Shown piece by piece: positions 27,093-35,192 of a DNA stretch of 64,000 nucleotides. The stretch's first letter is position 1, and every line of letters begins with the position of its first letter. The position numbers and the translations under genes were made by a program. A model generated the notes under the pieces. That model made no database searches and was not told the origin of the DNA. It saw nothing but the letters and a program-made list of their open reading frames with translations. The stretch lies in the NCBI RefSeq assembly GCF_007747655.1, contig NZ_CP036274.1, positions 3,596,001-3,660,000 of the forward strand. Reading direction: 5' to 3'. This DNA comes from Anatilimnocola aggregata (GTDB taxonomy: Bacteria; Planctomycetota; Planctomycetia; Pirellulales; Pirellulaceae).

Positions 27093-27845
27093 GTGAAGCG
27101 TGCTCTGATCAGCGATATTCACGGCAACTTGGAGGCGCTGCGCGTCGTCCTCGCCGATATCCGTCAGCAGGGCGTGAGCCAGATCTATTGCCTGGGCGAT
27201 ATTGTCGGATATGGGCCCAACCCGTGCGAGTGCCTGGACGAAGTGATCGAACATTGCGAGGCCACGATCCTCGGCAACCACGATCAGGCGACGCTGTTCG
27301 ATCCCGATGGCTTCAATCCGGTCGCTCAGCAGGCCATCTATTGGACGCGCGAACAGTTGGAAGATGGTCCGGGAACTCCTTCGCAGCGAAATCGTCGTTG
27401 GGACTTTCTGGGCGAACTCCATCGAACCTTATCGGAGGGAGACTTTTTGTTTGTGCATGGTTCGCCCCGCGAACCCACGAATGAATATGTCTTTCCCGAG
27501 GACATTTACAACCAACGAAAAATGGATGCGCTTTTCAATCGCATTCAAAAATACTGTTTGCAGGGACACACGCATTTGCCCGGCGTCTTTACGCCCGACT
27601 ATCGTTTCATCACGCCCGAAGAGTGCAATTATCAGTATCGCTTGAGTACCGATAAGGCGATGGTGAATGTCGGCAGTGTCGGGCAGCCGCGCGATGGCGA
27701 CCCGCGGGCCTGCTACGTGATCTTGGAAGATGCGTCAGTCACCTATCGGCGCTTGGAATATCCCGTCGAAACGACGCGCGAAAAGATCTACGACATTCCC
27801 CAACTGAACAACATGCTCGGCGACCGGTTGGTCACGGGGCGTTAG
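27093..27845 (+). CDS. Calcineurin-like metallophosphoesterase, second copy
   Basis: The GTG start at 27093 gives [20 protein letters not shown]. Metal-site motifs are all present: [21 protein letters not shown] and GHTHLPGVF. The 250-residue sequence matches the paralog at 18407 over the full length, including '[20 protein letters not shown]' against '[20 protein letters not shown]'. The stop overlaps the last bases of the convergent Uma2 gene. Activity is probably phosphodiesterase or phosphatase, with unknown substrate. Confidence 0.9.
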   Translation: MKRALISDIHGNLEALRVVLADIRQQGVSQIYCLGDIVGYGPNPCECLDEVIEHCEATILGNHDQATLFDPDGFNPVAQQAIYWTREQLEDGPGTPSQRNRRWDFLGELHRTLSEGDFLFVHGSPREPTNEYVFPEDIYNQRKMDALFNRIQKYCLQGHTHLPGVFTPDYRFITPEECNYQYRLSTDKAMVNVGSVGQPRDGDPRACYVILEDASVTYRRLEYPVETTREKIYDIPQLNNMLGDRLVTGR

Positions 27846-28486
27846 TACGGGCGATTCGATTCGTCGAAGTCCGGTGCCTTCAATTCGCTTGGTTGTTCTA
27901 GGGGTGCTGGTGGAAAGTCGACGTCGAAATAGATCTCGCTGAGCGGTAGGGTCACGTCAATAGAAGCAAGTTCCAATTGGCCAGCCAAGTTGTCTGCCAG
28001 CGTTAGTTTCCACGACCCATCAACTTCGCGCAAGAACCGTTCGACGAGGGTTTTGTGCTGCGCAATGAGTACATATTCATGCAGCGAAACCAGATTTCGA
28101 TACATCTCGAACTTGCTGCCCCGATCAAAGTGTTCTGTCGATGGTGACAATACCTCAATCACCACGACTGGATTCAGGAGCGTATCTTCGCGTTTGTCGA
28201 GGAATTCAGGCGGACCGCAAACCACAGTTACATCGGGATACGTATAAAGTTTCTCAGCATCAACGCGCACTCGCATGTCGGACGAAAATGCTTCGCAACG
28301 GCGAAGTTTCTGCCGGAATCGGTTTTCCAGGCTGACCAAGAGATTTCGGCCAATTCGATTATGGTTCTTTGTTCCGCCCGCCATGGCGAACATCTCGCCT
28401 CGGTAATACTGGAATCTTTCGCCGGCAGCGCGGTCGAGTTCTAAGTACTCTGCGGCGGAGATTCGGCGAGTAGGAGCGGCGGACAT
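27842..28486 (-). CDS. Uma2 family endonuclease-like protein
   Basis: The 214-residue product has the classical layout: '[20 protein letters not shown]' and '[20 protein letters not shown]' at the N-terminus, then '[16 protein letters not shown]' (catalytic Asp region), '[20 protein letters not shown]' (E.L) and '[20 protein letters not shown]' (Lys region). The residues of a PD-(D/E)XK site appear intact. It is convergent with the phosphoesterase gene by a 4-bp overlap. It is close in sequence to the Uma2 at 45.6 kb. Confidence 0.92.
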   Translation of the reverse strand: MSAAPTRRISAAEYLELDRAAGERFQYYRGEMFAMAGGTKNHNRIGRNLLVSLENRFRQKLRRCEAFSSDMRVRVDAEKLYTYPDVTVVCGPPEFLDKREDTLLNPVVVIEVLSPSTEHFDRGSKFEMYRNLVSLHEYVLIAQHKTLVERFLREVDGSWKLTLADNLAGQLELASIDVTLPLSEIYFDVDFPPAPLEQPSELKAPDFDESNRPY

Positions 28487-28541
28487 CTGTGAAGGTTCCT
28501 TTTCACTCCAGGGTAAATCAGATGTCAGTTACCGACAACCT

Positions 28542-29639
28542 CTACAACTTCTTTCCCGCAGCGTCGGTTCCGTAGAGCAGGCGCGCGAGGAATTCGCGAT
28601 CGCTCCATTCCGTAGCGTCGCGACCGCCGAGAGCTTCCAAAATGCCGCCGGCCTGGCGCACGACGACGAGCTTCAACTGCCGGCTGATATACAAACGCTG
28701 ATTGCCGGCGCCAGCGGCTTGAACCAAATCGGGCACACGCAGGGGTTGAGCGCCGTCCCCTTTCGCTGCCCGCGCGAGCGCTGGAAAGAGCGCCGCCCGC
28801 TGATTGTTGGCGGCGCTGGCGAGCCACCAGGTGAGGCCATAAGCGGGATTCGCTTTGGCGGGAATGAAGCACTCGTCAAGCAGTTTTTGCTGCACAATTT
28901 CCTTGCCGTTCCAACTGCCACCGGCACGCACGAGTTCGCCAAACTTGGCCCACTCGGGGGCCGTTAAGTGTGCGCCGGACGGCAAGTGTGGCATACCATC
29001 GACCCCCTTGCGCCAACTGCCGACTTGCAGGTCGATGGGTTTGAAGATCCGCCGTTGCAGATAGTCGAGTGGTGTTTCCTTAGTCTCGCTGAGTTTGCGA
29101 CGCAACAATTCGCCAAAGGTTTGAAAGGGAGCCGGTCCGTACTGAAAGCGCTGGCCGGGTTCAAAACGCACGGTCGTTTGAATTGCATCAGCAAAAGTAG
29201 GCACGCGGGCAATTTGGCCGCCACCCATGCCGCTGGTCAGGCTGAGCAGGTGCCGCAGCGTGATGTTCTGTTTGGTCTCGTCATCTTTCCATTCGGTGAT
29301 GGTATCGCTGACCTTTTCATCCCACGACTTGATCAACCCGTCTTGAATCGCAGCAGCTGCCATTATCCCGTTAAAGCTCTTCGTGCCGCTGGCCAATTCG
29401 TGTGCCCGGTTCTGGCCACCGCCGTTGGTGTAGTCGGCAAAGACCTCCTTTCCGTCGACGCGGACGAGCACGCTCAAACCTTTGCGTGCGGCGCTATACT
29501 CGGCGGCTAATTTGTGGTGCTCTGGATTCGTAGGATCGGCGACAGGTTCCGCGGCCATCAACGATACTTCCGGTGAGACGACGAGCCAGGCGGCAAACAG
29601 CGGGGCCAGCAAAAATCGCCAGACATAGAATTCACGCAT
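28542..29639 (-). CDS. Secreted serine hydrolase (class C beta-lactamase-like)
   Basis: The 365-residue protein begins with a signal peptide (FLLAPLFAAWLVVSPEVSLM). The beta-lactamase-fold nucleophile motif SxxK is present as SGTK in 'HELASGTKSFNGIMAAAAIQ', followed by 'TLRHLLSLTSGMGGGQIARV'. The second motif, YxN in esterase-type members, appears as YGP in 'FEPGQRFQYGPAPFQTFGEL'. The third conserved loop near the C-terminus is 'VVVRQAGGILEALGG'. It is likely a periplasmic esterase or peptidase-like hydrolase. The altered second motif may change activity. Confidence 0.85.
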   Translation of the reverse strand: MREFYVWRFLLAPLFAAWLVVSPEVSLMAAEPVADPTNPEHHKLAAEYSAARKGLSVLVRVDGKEVFADYTNGGGQNRAHELASGTKSFNGIMAAAAIQDGLIKSWDEKVSDTITEWKDDETKQNITLRHLLSLTSGMGGGQIARVPTFADAIQTTVRFEPGQRFQYGPAPFQTFGELLRRKLSETKETPLDYLQRRIFKPIDLQVGSWRKGVDGMPHLPSGAHLTAPEWAKFGELVRAGGSWNGKEIVQQKLLDECFIPAKANPAYGLTWWLASAANNQRAALFPALARAAKGDGAQPLRVPDLVQAAGAGNQRLYISRQLKLVVVRQAGGILEALGGRDATEWSDREFLARLLYGTDAAGKKL

Positions 29640-30483
29640 CGGTCACCATCCCAGTTTGCGGCAGTCCAAATGGCTCATCGACTCAAAATTCTAAACCAAC
29701 TCGACCCCGCAGAGTTCCGGTCAATCAGGATCGCAGCTCCGATAGCTTCGCGGCGTCTGACCAAACGAAATAGTTAATCGACAAATGATTTACAAGTGGT
29801 GACTATGTAGTTATAAATAAAGTGCCCGTTTTGGCAACTTGGTGGAAGAAGCGTCTCGCCTGCGCGGCCGGAAAGAGTTCGCGCCGTTACGCGCGACTGT
29901 TCGTTTGCTTTGCGTGCAATGGTGCAACGGCGGTCGGGTGTGCCGGGGTTTATCAACAAAGAGGATGATTTCAGAACTTGCAAGTTAGGCGCAATTCATT
30001 GTGGGGGAAAGGTTTGCAGGTGTTGCACGCAAAAGGGGGGTGTTGATAAACCCTCGGCTGCGACGCCCCTGATACGAAGTTCTGAGAGTCTGACAACGAG
30101 CGAACTTCGACAGATCCTGCAGGCGACTTGCCATAGTTGTGATTTTGTAGCCGGCGGCGCTTGGCGCAGCTGCGGGCAACTCAAAATCGCGACAACCTGT
30201 AGTCAGCTTGACTTCATTTCTGGGAGTGGCGGTTTGGGCTGCAGCGGCCGAGTGAGTTCGTCGAAGTAGAGATTAGACGCTGAAATTGCCCGCATTGCTG
30301 TCGTGCTAAGTGCAAGCAACGGTTATTCTTCGGGAATTGAACGACGCCTTGTCAGCAGCCAATTGCTACTGCCGGCTAGCATTTTTCGCGGCACGACAGC
30401 TGCCAAGGCTTGCAAGTTGCTTAATTTGGGATCGCGTGGTCGAATGCGCCCAGAGTTGCTCGAAGTTTTGTAAGGAGGATGAC
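29640..30483. other. Long divergent intergenic region, repeat-bearing
   Basis: This 844-bp space lies between the serine hydrolase (minus) and the WXXGXW protein (plus). It holds the 108-bp element at 29946-30053 and, shortly after, an 8-bp inverted repeat (CGAAGTTC around 30076 with GAACTTCG around 30103). The frame extending upstream of 30484 is not believed, because AAGGAGG at 30471-30477 marks the real start. No RNA gene was recognised. Confidence 0.6.
29946..30053 (+). repeat. ~110-bp dispersed element, copy 1
   Basis: The element is bounded by a perfect 13-bp inverted repeat, GGGTTTATCAACA at 29946-29958 and its complement at 30041-30053. It contains AGGATGATTTCAGA near the left end and a GCAAAAGGGGGGTGTTGATA block at the right end. 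A diverged copy in the opposite orientation lies at 48363-48473 and shares both blocks. It may be a miniature transposable element or a structured RNA/DNA element. Confidence 0.75.
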
Positions 30484-33069
30484 ATGCCTGTTCATCCGTC
30501 AGTAGGTGAAACGTGGTCTTCTTTGTTCGGCCGACTCTTCCTTGGACTGATGCTCACCAGTTTCGCCCTGGCGGGTGTCACAAGATCCGCGCTGGGACAA
30601 GCGGAACTGCCGCCGGATATTGATTCTGACGGGGTGCAGACTCTAACCCGCGGCCCGGTGCACGAAGCGTTTGCCAGCCCAACGGTTGCCGATCCTGCGC
30701 CCGGGCTGATCATTCCCAAGCAACCGCCGGCAGACATCAAAGAAACTCCTCCTGAATACCAGCCCGAAGGGGATAACGTTCAATGGTTCCCCGGCTATTG
30801 GTCTTGGGACGAAGACCGAGAGGATTTCATTTGGATCAGTGGCGCCTGGCGCGATCCGCCACCTGGTCGTCGTTGGGTTCCCGGCTACTGGGCTGAGGTG
30901 TCGGGTGGGTATCAATGGGTCGCCGGTTTTTGGATCGCCGAGCAAGTCGAAGAGATGGAATATCTGAAGCCGCCGCCGGCTTCGCTCGAACAAGGGCCCA
31001 CCGTTGCTTCGCCCGGCGATGATCACTTTTACATTCCCGGCACGTGGACCTACGCCGATAACGACTATCGGTGGTCAGCTGGCTACTGGGCTCCTTATCG
31101 CGAAGAATGGGTCTATGTCCAACCGCATTGGGTCTGGACACCCCGCGGCTGCATCTACGTGGCAGGGTACTACGATTGGCGTCTGCCACGCCGCGGTCAG
31201 ATTTTCGCGCCGGTCTTTTTCAATCCAGTCGTCTATCAGCGGCCGACTTATTTCTACACGCCGCGCTGCGTAATCAACACCAGCAATCTGTTTGTCCACC
31301 TTTGGGTGCGCGATTCGTACTGCCACTACTACTTTGGCAATTACTACGGACCGACTTACACCAACCGTCACTTTACCCCTTGGTGCAACTACAATTCGCG
31401 GCCCCGCTGCTACGACCCGTTGTTGTCTTACTGCAATACGCACTATCGCCGCCAGGGAGTGAACTATGTCGGCCGGATGCAGGGTTGGCATAACCATTAC
31501 GTCAATCATGCCAACGAACGCCCGCCGAATACTTGGCGCGATCAGGCCGCCCGCCATGGGAACGACCGCGATTTCCAGACTCGCCCCTCGTTTATCGCGC
31601 AGGACTTGAGAGACGTCGTCCGCTCGCCCGACAAGCATTGGAAGAAGCAAGACCTGGTACAGCGGGACAATAACAAGCACTCGATCGATCAGATCAAGCA
31701 GATCCACAAGATGCGGTTCGATCAGGAGAAAGTTGGTTTCGTCAGCCGTGACGTGCCCGGACGAGATTTTTCGGGCAAGGGACCAGACCGCGACGGACCA
31801 GACCGAGATGGACCGGGGCGCGACAGACCTGCTGGAGATGGACCTGGTCGCGATCGTGATGGCAACGGCCGAGATTTCCCAGGTCGCGACATTGCCGGAA
31901 AGGGCCCTGATCGTGACAACAAACCCAAGGGACCGGAACTGACTTTGCCGGGAAATTCCCGACCCGGTGAGCGTGGGAATGATATCGACAAACCGGTATT
32001 GAAATTGGGTCCCGACAAGACTGGTCCTGATAAGATCGGGCGTGAAGATCGGCCCGGAATCGATCGCCCTGGCAATGAAATCGCAGGAGGAAACGAGACG
32101 CTGCCGGGCAAATTCAAACTTCCGAAGCCGACGCAGAGCCTGAACAAGCCCAAGGTCAATGTTCCGGAAACGCCGGATAAGAACGTTGTTTCGCGTCCCG
32201 GCTTTGATCGCCCCGGGACGAAGGTAGGCAACAATCTGGGGGGTAATCTCGACAAGCCCGAGGATCGCAATCCGTTGAGCCGCCCGACTGGTCGGCCTTC
32301 TTTCGGCAATAACAAGCCACCGGTAACGAATTCGCCCGCCAATACAACTGTCGACAATCTGCCAACTCGGAAGCCCGGTGAATTCAATCCGAGTGGACGC
32401 GATCTCAATAAACCGCTCGACGTCGATAAGCCCAAGACCCCGAGTGTTGGGACGGGCAATCCTTCCTCGAGCAGCGCATTACAGGACCGACTGAATGCCA
32501 TTCGTCAGCAACAGCAGGACGCGATCAACAAGGCTCGCGATCGGAGTAACGGCAGCAACGTTCCCAAGACGAATCCGAACGTTGGCGGAAACAACTTAGC
32601 GCCGATCGATCGGACGCCGAAGACGGAAACTCCGAAAGTCGAAGTACCTAAATCCGACCGATCGACATTTACTCGCCCACCTTTGTCGTCCGATCGCCCC
32701 ACTTTTACGCCCCGGAATAACGTGGGTGGTAGCAATCCGGTTGGCAACAAGAGTGGCGGAAACCCGGGCTTGAATCCAACGACAGAGAACCGGATCAAGG
32801 ATTTGCAAAATCGGCTGAATCCCAATCGGGGTGGTGCGATCACACCGAAGCCGGATATTGCCCCCCGCTCGTTTACGCCGAAGGTGGAACAACCGAGATC
32901 GTTCAAGCCGAACATCGAGCCGCGAGTGTCGAAGCCGACGATCGACCGAACTCCCGTGACGCGTCCGCAGGTTCAAGTGCAGCCGCGAAATAACCCTGCC
33001 CCACGTTCTCTGCCACAGACCAACAATGCCGGTGGTGGTGACAGGTCCGAAAAAAAGCGAGGGCGATAA
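30484..33069 (+). CDS. Secreted WXXGXW-repeat protein with charged repetitive tail
   Basis: A perfect AAGGAGG ribosome site precedes ATG 30484. The product is 861 residues. A signal/anchor segment is followed (about 100-235) by repeats of the type 'WFPGYWSWDEDREDFIWISG', 'RRWVPGYWAEVSGGYQWVAG', 'YIPGTWTYADNDYRWSAGYW' and 'PHWVWTPRGCIYVAGYYDWR', which belong to the YXWGXW/WXXGXW repeat family. A Tyr/Cys/His-rich region comes next, then from ~420 a tail of D-R-P-G-K repeats (GPDRDGPDRDGPGRDRPAGD) and Pro/Asn/Lys-rich stretches to the end. Envelope or extracellular location is inferred. The function of the repeat family is unknown. Confidence 0.82.
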   Translation: MPVHPSVGETWSSLFGRLFLGLMLTSFALAGVTRSALGQAELPPDIDSDGVQTLTRGPVHEAFASPTVADPAPGLIIPKQPPADIKETPPEYQPEGDNVQWFPGYWSWDEDREDFIWISGAWRDPPPGRRWVPGYWAEVSGGYQWVAGFWIAEQVEEMEYLKPPPASLEQGPTVASPGDDHFYIPGTWTYADNDYRWSAGYWAPYREEWVYVQPHWVWTPRGCIYVAGYYDWRLPRRGQIFAPVFFNPVVYQRPTYFYTPRCVINTSNLFVHLWVRDSYCHYYFGNYYGPTYTNRHFTPWCNYNSRPRCYDPLLSYCNTHYRRQGVNYVGRMQGWHNHYVNHANERPPNTWRDQAARHGNDRDFQTRPSFIAQDLRDVVRSPDKHWKKQDLVQRDNNKHSIDQIKQIHKMRFDQEKVGFVSRDVPGRDFSGKGPDRDGPDRDGPGRDRPAGDGPGRDRDGNGRDFPGRDIAGKGPDRDNKPKGPELTLPGNSRPGERGNDIDKPVLKLGPDKTGPDKIGREDRPGIDRPGNEIAGGNETLPGKFKLPKPTQSLNKPKVNVPETPDKNVVSRPGFDRPGTKVGNNLGGNLDKPEDRNPLSRPTGRPSFGNNKPPVTNSPANTTVDNLPTRKPGEFNPSGRDLNKPLDVDKPKTPSVGTGNPSSSSALQDRLNAIRQQQQDAINKARDRSNGSNVPKTNPNVGGNNLAPIDRTPKTETPKVEVPKSDRSTFTRPPLSSDRPTFTPRNNVGGSNPVGNKSGGNPGLNPTTENRIKDLQNRLNPNRGGAITPKPDIAPRSFTPKVEQPRSFKPNIEPRVSKPTIDRTPVTRPQVQVQPRNNPAPRSLPQTNNAGGGDRSEKKRGR

Positions 33070-33097
33070 GCCTCAGCCGACTCGATTGATCGGAAAT

Positions 33098-33124
33098 CCG
33101 CGGCCGTCCTTGTGGCGGCCGCGG
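33098..33124 (+). terminator. GC-rich hairpin after WXXGXW gene
   Basis: CCGCGGCCG (33098-33106) pairs with CGGCCGCGG (33116-33124) over a 9-nt loop, 28 bp after the stop. The following bases (TCGTTATTAT) are T-rich but not a full T-run. It is a likely terminator or transcript end for the upstream gene. Confidence 0.55.
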
Positions 33125-33143
33125 TCGTTATTATGATGCACGG

Positions 33144-33485
33144 ATGGCACAATTCACCCACCACATTTTCGTCTGCTGCAACCAACGTAAAAAAGATAGC
33201 TCGCGCGGCTCGTGCGATCCTGATGGCGATGAAGAGTTAAAGTCTGCTCTGAAAAAAGAGATCGAAAAGCGCGGGCTCAAGCCGATGGTTCGGGCGAATG
33301 AAGCTGGCTGTCTCGACCAGTGCGAACTCGGGCCGGTGATCGTTATCTATCCACAGGCGATCTGGTACGGCGGTGTCCGGATCAAGGATGTGCCAAGGAT
33401 TGTCGAAGAGACGATCGTCAACGGCCGGGTCATTCCCGACTTGCTCATTCCGGACGAAAAGCTGAATAACTGCAAAAAGAAGTAG
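33144..33485 (+). CDS. Thioredoxin-like [2Fe-2S] ferredoxin
   Basis: The 113-residue protein resembles the small thioredoxin-like ferredoxins. The first cluster ligand region is 'HIFVCCNQRKKDSSRGSC' with a Cys near residue 11 and a second in 'GSCDPDG'. The other two are in 'NEAGCLDQCELGPVIVIYPQ' (C-x3-C), and 'AIWYGGVRIKDVPRIVEETI' is the usual C-terminal block. It is a cytoplasmic electron carrier; the partner is unknown. It lies 75 bp after the WXXGXW gene, with a hairpin between. Confidence 0.92.
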   Translation: MAQFTHHIFVCCNQRKKDSSRGSCDPDGDEELKSALKKEIEKRGLKPMVRANEAGCLDQCELGPVIVIYPQAIWYGGVRIKDVPRIVEETIVNGRVIPDLLIPDEKLNNCKKK

Positions 33486-33510
33486 TGCCGCGCAGGTGTG
33501 GCTCCTCGCG

Positions 33511-33762
33511 TTACAACTTGGGCTTTCGCCAACTGCGGGCAGTGAGCATCATCCACCAGAACGAGACGAAGATGAGCGCGCAGATAAAAACAATCCCGCC
33601 GCGGATTTCAGCATGTTCGCCGCCGAACAGATAAGCGCCCAGGCCGAGTACCGCTCCCCATACGAGCAGGCCGCCCATAATCCAGGGAATCCACTGCTGC
33701 GTCGGATTCACAGCTAAAGCAGTTGACCTGGGAGCGGGGGGCTTGGGAGGGGATTCGTTCAT
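33511..33762 (-). CDS. Small membrane protein
   Basis: The 83-residue product has a Pro-rich N-terminus (MNESPPKPPAPRSTALAVNP) and two transmembrane helices, 'IPWIMGGLLVWGAVLGLGAY' and 'GGIVFICALIFVSFWWMMLT', with a basic tail. Its ATG overlaps the stop of the radical SAM gene by 4 bp, so it is translationally coupled to it. I recognise no family. Confidence 0.65.
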   Translation of the reverse strand: MNESPPKPPAPRSTALAVNPTQQWIPWIMGGLLVWGAVLGLGAYLFGGEHAEIRGGIVFICALIFVSFWWMMLTARSWRKPKL

Positions 33763-34655
33763 GATTCGCTTGGCGACGCTTGCAGGGCGTCGGTGTGAGT
33801 TCCGTAAAAAGCTTGGGCCGGTATGCCAGTCTGCTCTTGCACGCGGGAAACGAGGGCATCGACTTCCGCATCGGTCAGCGGCGTGACGTAACTTTCCGTC
33901 GGCTTGCGTGCCACAGTATAGATCTGAATCAAGCTCAGCTTGCCGCCCGCGGCAATGATTTCATTCAGGCGATCGCAATAGGCAGCGAACTCGGCCGCTG
34001 TTGGTGGCTCGCCGGCCACACGCATGAAAAGAGACTGAATCACCAGCGGGCGAATCTTCGCGGCCGCGGCAATATTATCAACAATTTGCCGTAGAGAGAT
34101 GGGAGTCCGGTCGATGAGTTTTAAATAGGCTTCAGTTCCTGCTTCTAACTTCGCCCAAACCTCGCCATTGTTTTGGTCGAGGACTTCAAGTCCCCGCTGC
34201 ACATGCTCACGGTGGAACATACTCGCATTGGTGATCAGCACCAGCTTAACGTTGTCGAGTATGTGTTGCTTCTTCAGCGCTGCTGCTGCGGTTACAATCT
34301 CGTCGAAGTTGCGATGAGTGGTTGGTTCCCCATCCCCAGAAAAGGCGATGTCGTTTAGTCGGCGGAGATGCCGCGGTGTGTGGCTGAACTTTTCGAACTC
34401 GTACAACTGGCCACTGGTGATGAGCGTTAGGAAGTGATCGAGTTCGTCCAGCATTCGTGGCAGTTCGACGAACCTGGTATCGCTTTGAGTCGTGCGATCG
34501 ACCTGGCAATAGATGCAGTCGAAGTTGCAGACCTTGTCGGGATTGAGATTCACACCTAGCGAGATACCGCCACTGCGACGACTGAGAACAGGATAGACGA
34601 ACTTGCTTTCGGCAAACCGGCGTTGATGCTGCGTATGTAAAACGTCGAGAGGCAT
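33759..34655 (-). CDS. Radical SAM protein
   Basis: The 298-residue product has the radical SAM cluster motif in 'DKVCNFDCIYCQVDR' (CxxxCxxC). The SAM-binding region 'DIAFSGDGEPTTH' follows, and 'LVLITNASMFHREHVQRGLE' matches the GE/ribose-type elements. Overall it looks like the 'wyosine-like/DUF-type radical SAM' proteins with 'GVNLNPDKVCNFDCIYCQ'. No SPASM or extra Cys cluster is seen at the C-terminus. It makes a coupled pair with a small membrane protein. Confidence 0.9.
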   Translation of the reverse strand: MPLDVLHTQHQRRFAESKFVYPVLSRRSGGISLGVNLNPDKVCNFDCIYCQVDRTTQSDTRFVELPRMLDELDHFLTLITSGQLYEFEKFSHTPRHLRRLNDIAFSGDGEPTTHRNFDEIVTAAAALKKQHILDNVKLVLITNASMFHREHVQRGLEVLDQNNGEVWAKLEAGTEAYLKLIDRTPISLRQIVDNIAAAAKIRPLVIQSLFMRVAGEPPTAAEFAAYCDRLNEIIAAGGKLSLIQIYTVARKPTESYVTPLTDAEVDALVSRVQEQTGIPAQAFYGTHTDALQASPSES

Positions 34656-34669
34656 GGACAGTCGCCTTT

Positions 34670-34726
34670 GTTGGAGTTCCGGCTTTAGCCGGTTCTCAGA
34701 TTGCCGGCTAAAGCCGGAACTCCAAC
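34670..34726. repeat. Perfect 23-bp inverted repeat (GGAGTTCCGGCTTTAGCCGG family)
   Basis: Arms at 34670-34692 and 34704-34726 are perfect complements separated by 11 bp. The repeat lies upstream of the radical SAM gene, whose start is at 34655, and downstream of the 88-residue gene. A related but less perfect copy lies at 38278-38344, so this is a dispersed family. Confidence 0.88.
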
Positions 34727-34735
34727 GATAGCCAG

Positions 34736-35002
34736 CTACAGCTTCTTCACTTGCGAAAACTCGTCGAGCGTGACGGTGGTCAACTCGCCACTTTCTCGCT
34801 GGATCACTAGCACGTCGCTGAAGACCTTATCGTCGCTGTTGCGGCGAAAGTGCAAGCTATGGCGACGACGTTCTTTACGAACGACTTTGCCGATCGTTGT
34901 CGTGTGCCACTTGCGAAAGCCAACTTTCACCTCGTGATCGACTTGCACCCGGTCGCCGGCCTGCAGTTCGGCGAATAATTCGAGCATTTCTGCCTGTGCC
35001 AT
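34736..35002 (-). CDS. Small conserved-looking hypothetical protein
   Basis: This 88-residue basic protein starts with ATG at 35002. A beta-rich core ('LQAGDRVQVDHEVKVGFRKW' then 'HTTTIGKVVRKERRRHSLHF') could form an OB- or SH3-like barrel with an RNA/DNA-binding Arg patch. It has no cysteines and no signal. I recognise no family and assign no function. Confidence 0.65.
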   Translation of the reverse strand: MAQAEMLELFAELQAGDRVQVDHEVKVGFRKWHTTTIGKVVRKERRRHSLHFRRNSDDKVFSDVLVIQRESGELTTVTLDEFSQVKKL

Positions 35003-35133
35003 AGTGTTATTCCGTCGGCGAAAATGGTTGACCCGCAGCTTCCATTATACGCGCACGTTGACCCTGGCGTGAGGGGAGTTCGCGAGGTGGATAGCCTCAA
35101 CGCAATTCCGGCGCACGCCGGCAAAAACGAAAA

Positions 35134-35165
35134 AGTCCCGGCGGAAAACCAGTTCCGCCGGGACT
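35134..35165 (-). terminator. Rho-independent terminator for the LEPR-XLL gene
   Basis: AGTCCCGGCGGA (35134-35145) pairs with TCCGCCGGGACT (35154-35165) with an 8-nt loop. On the minus strand the stem is followed by TTTTTCG, 28 bp after the stop of the gene at 35193. Confidence 0.9.
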
Positions 35166-35192
35166 GAGTTTGATCGATTTGTCGAACCAGAG

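Noticed and set aside
29910-30269. Open frame with 'INKEDDFRTCKLGAI' text similar to a frame at 48401-48658 ('INKQDDFRVGKLGVN')
   Set aside because: The likeness comes from DNA identity of the dispersed element, not from coding; neither frame has a ribosome site or normal composition.
31722-32501. Minus-strand frame rich in Ser/Pro/Gly opposite the WXXGXW tail
   Set aside because: The repetitive tail of the plus-strand gene produces a repetitive antisense frame without function.
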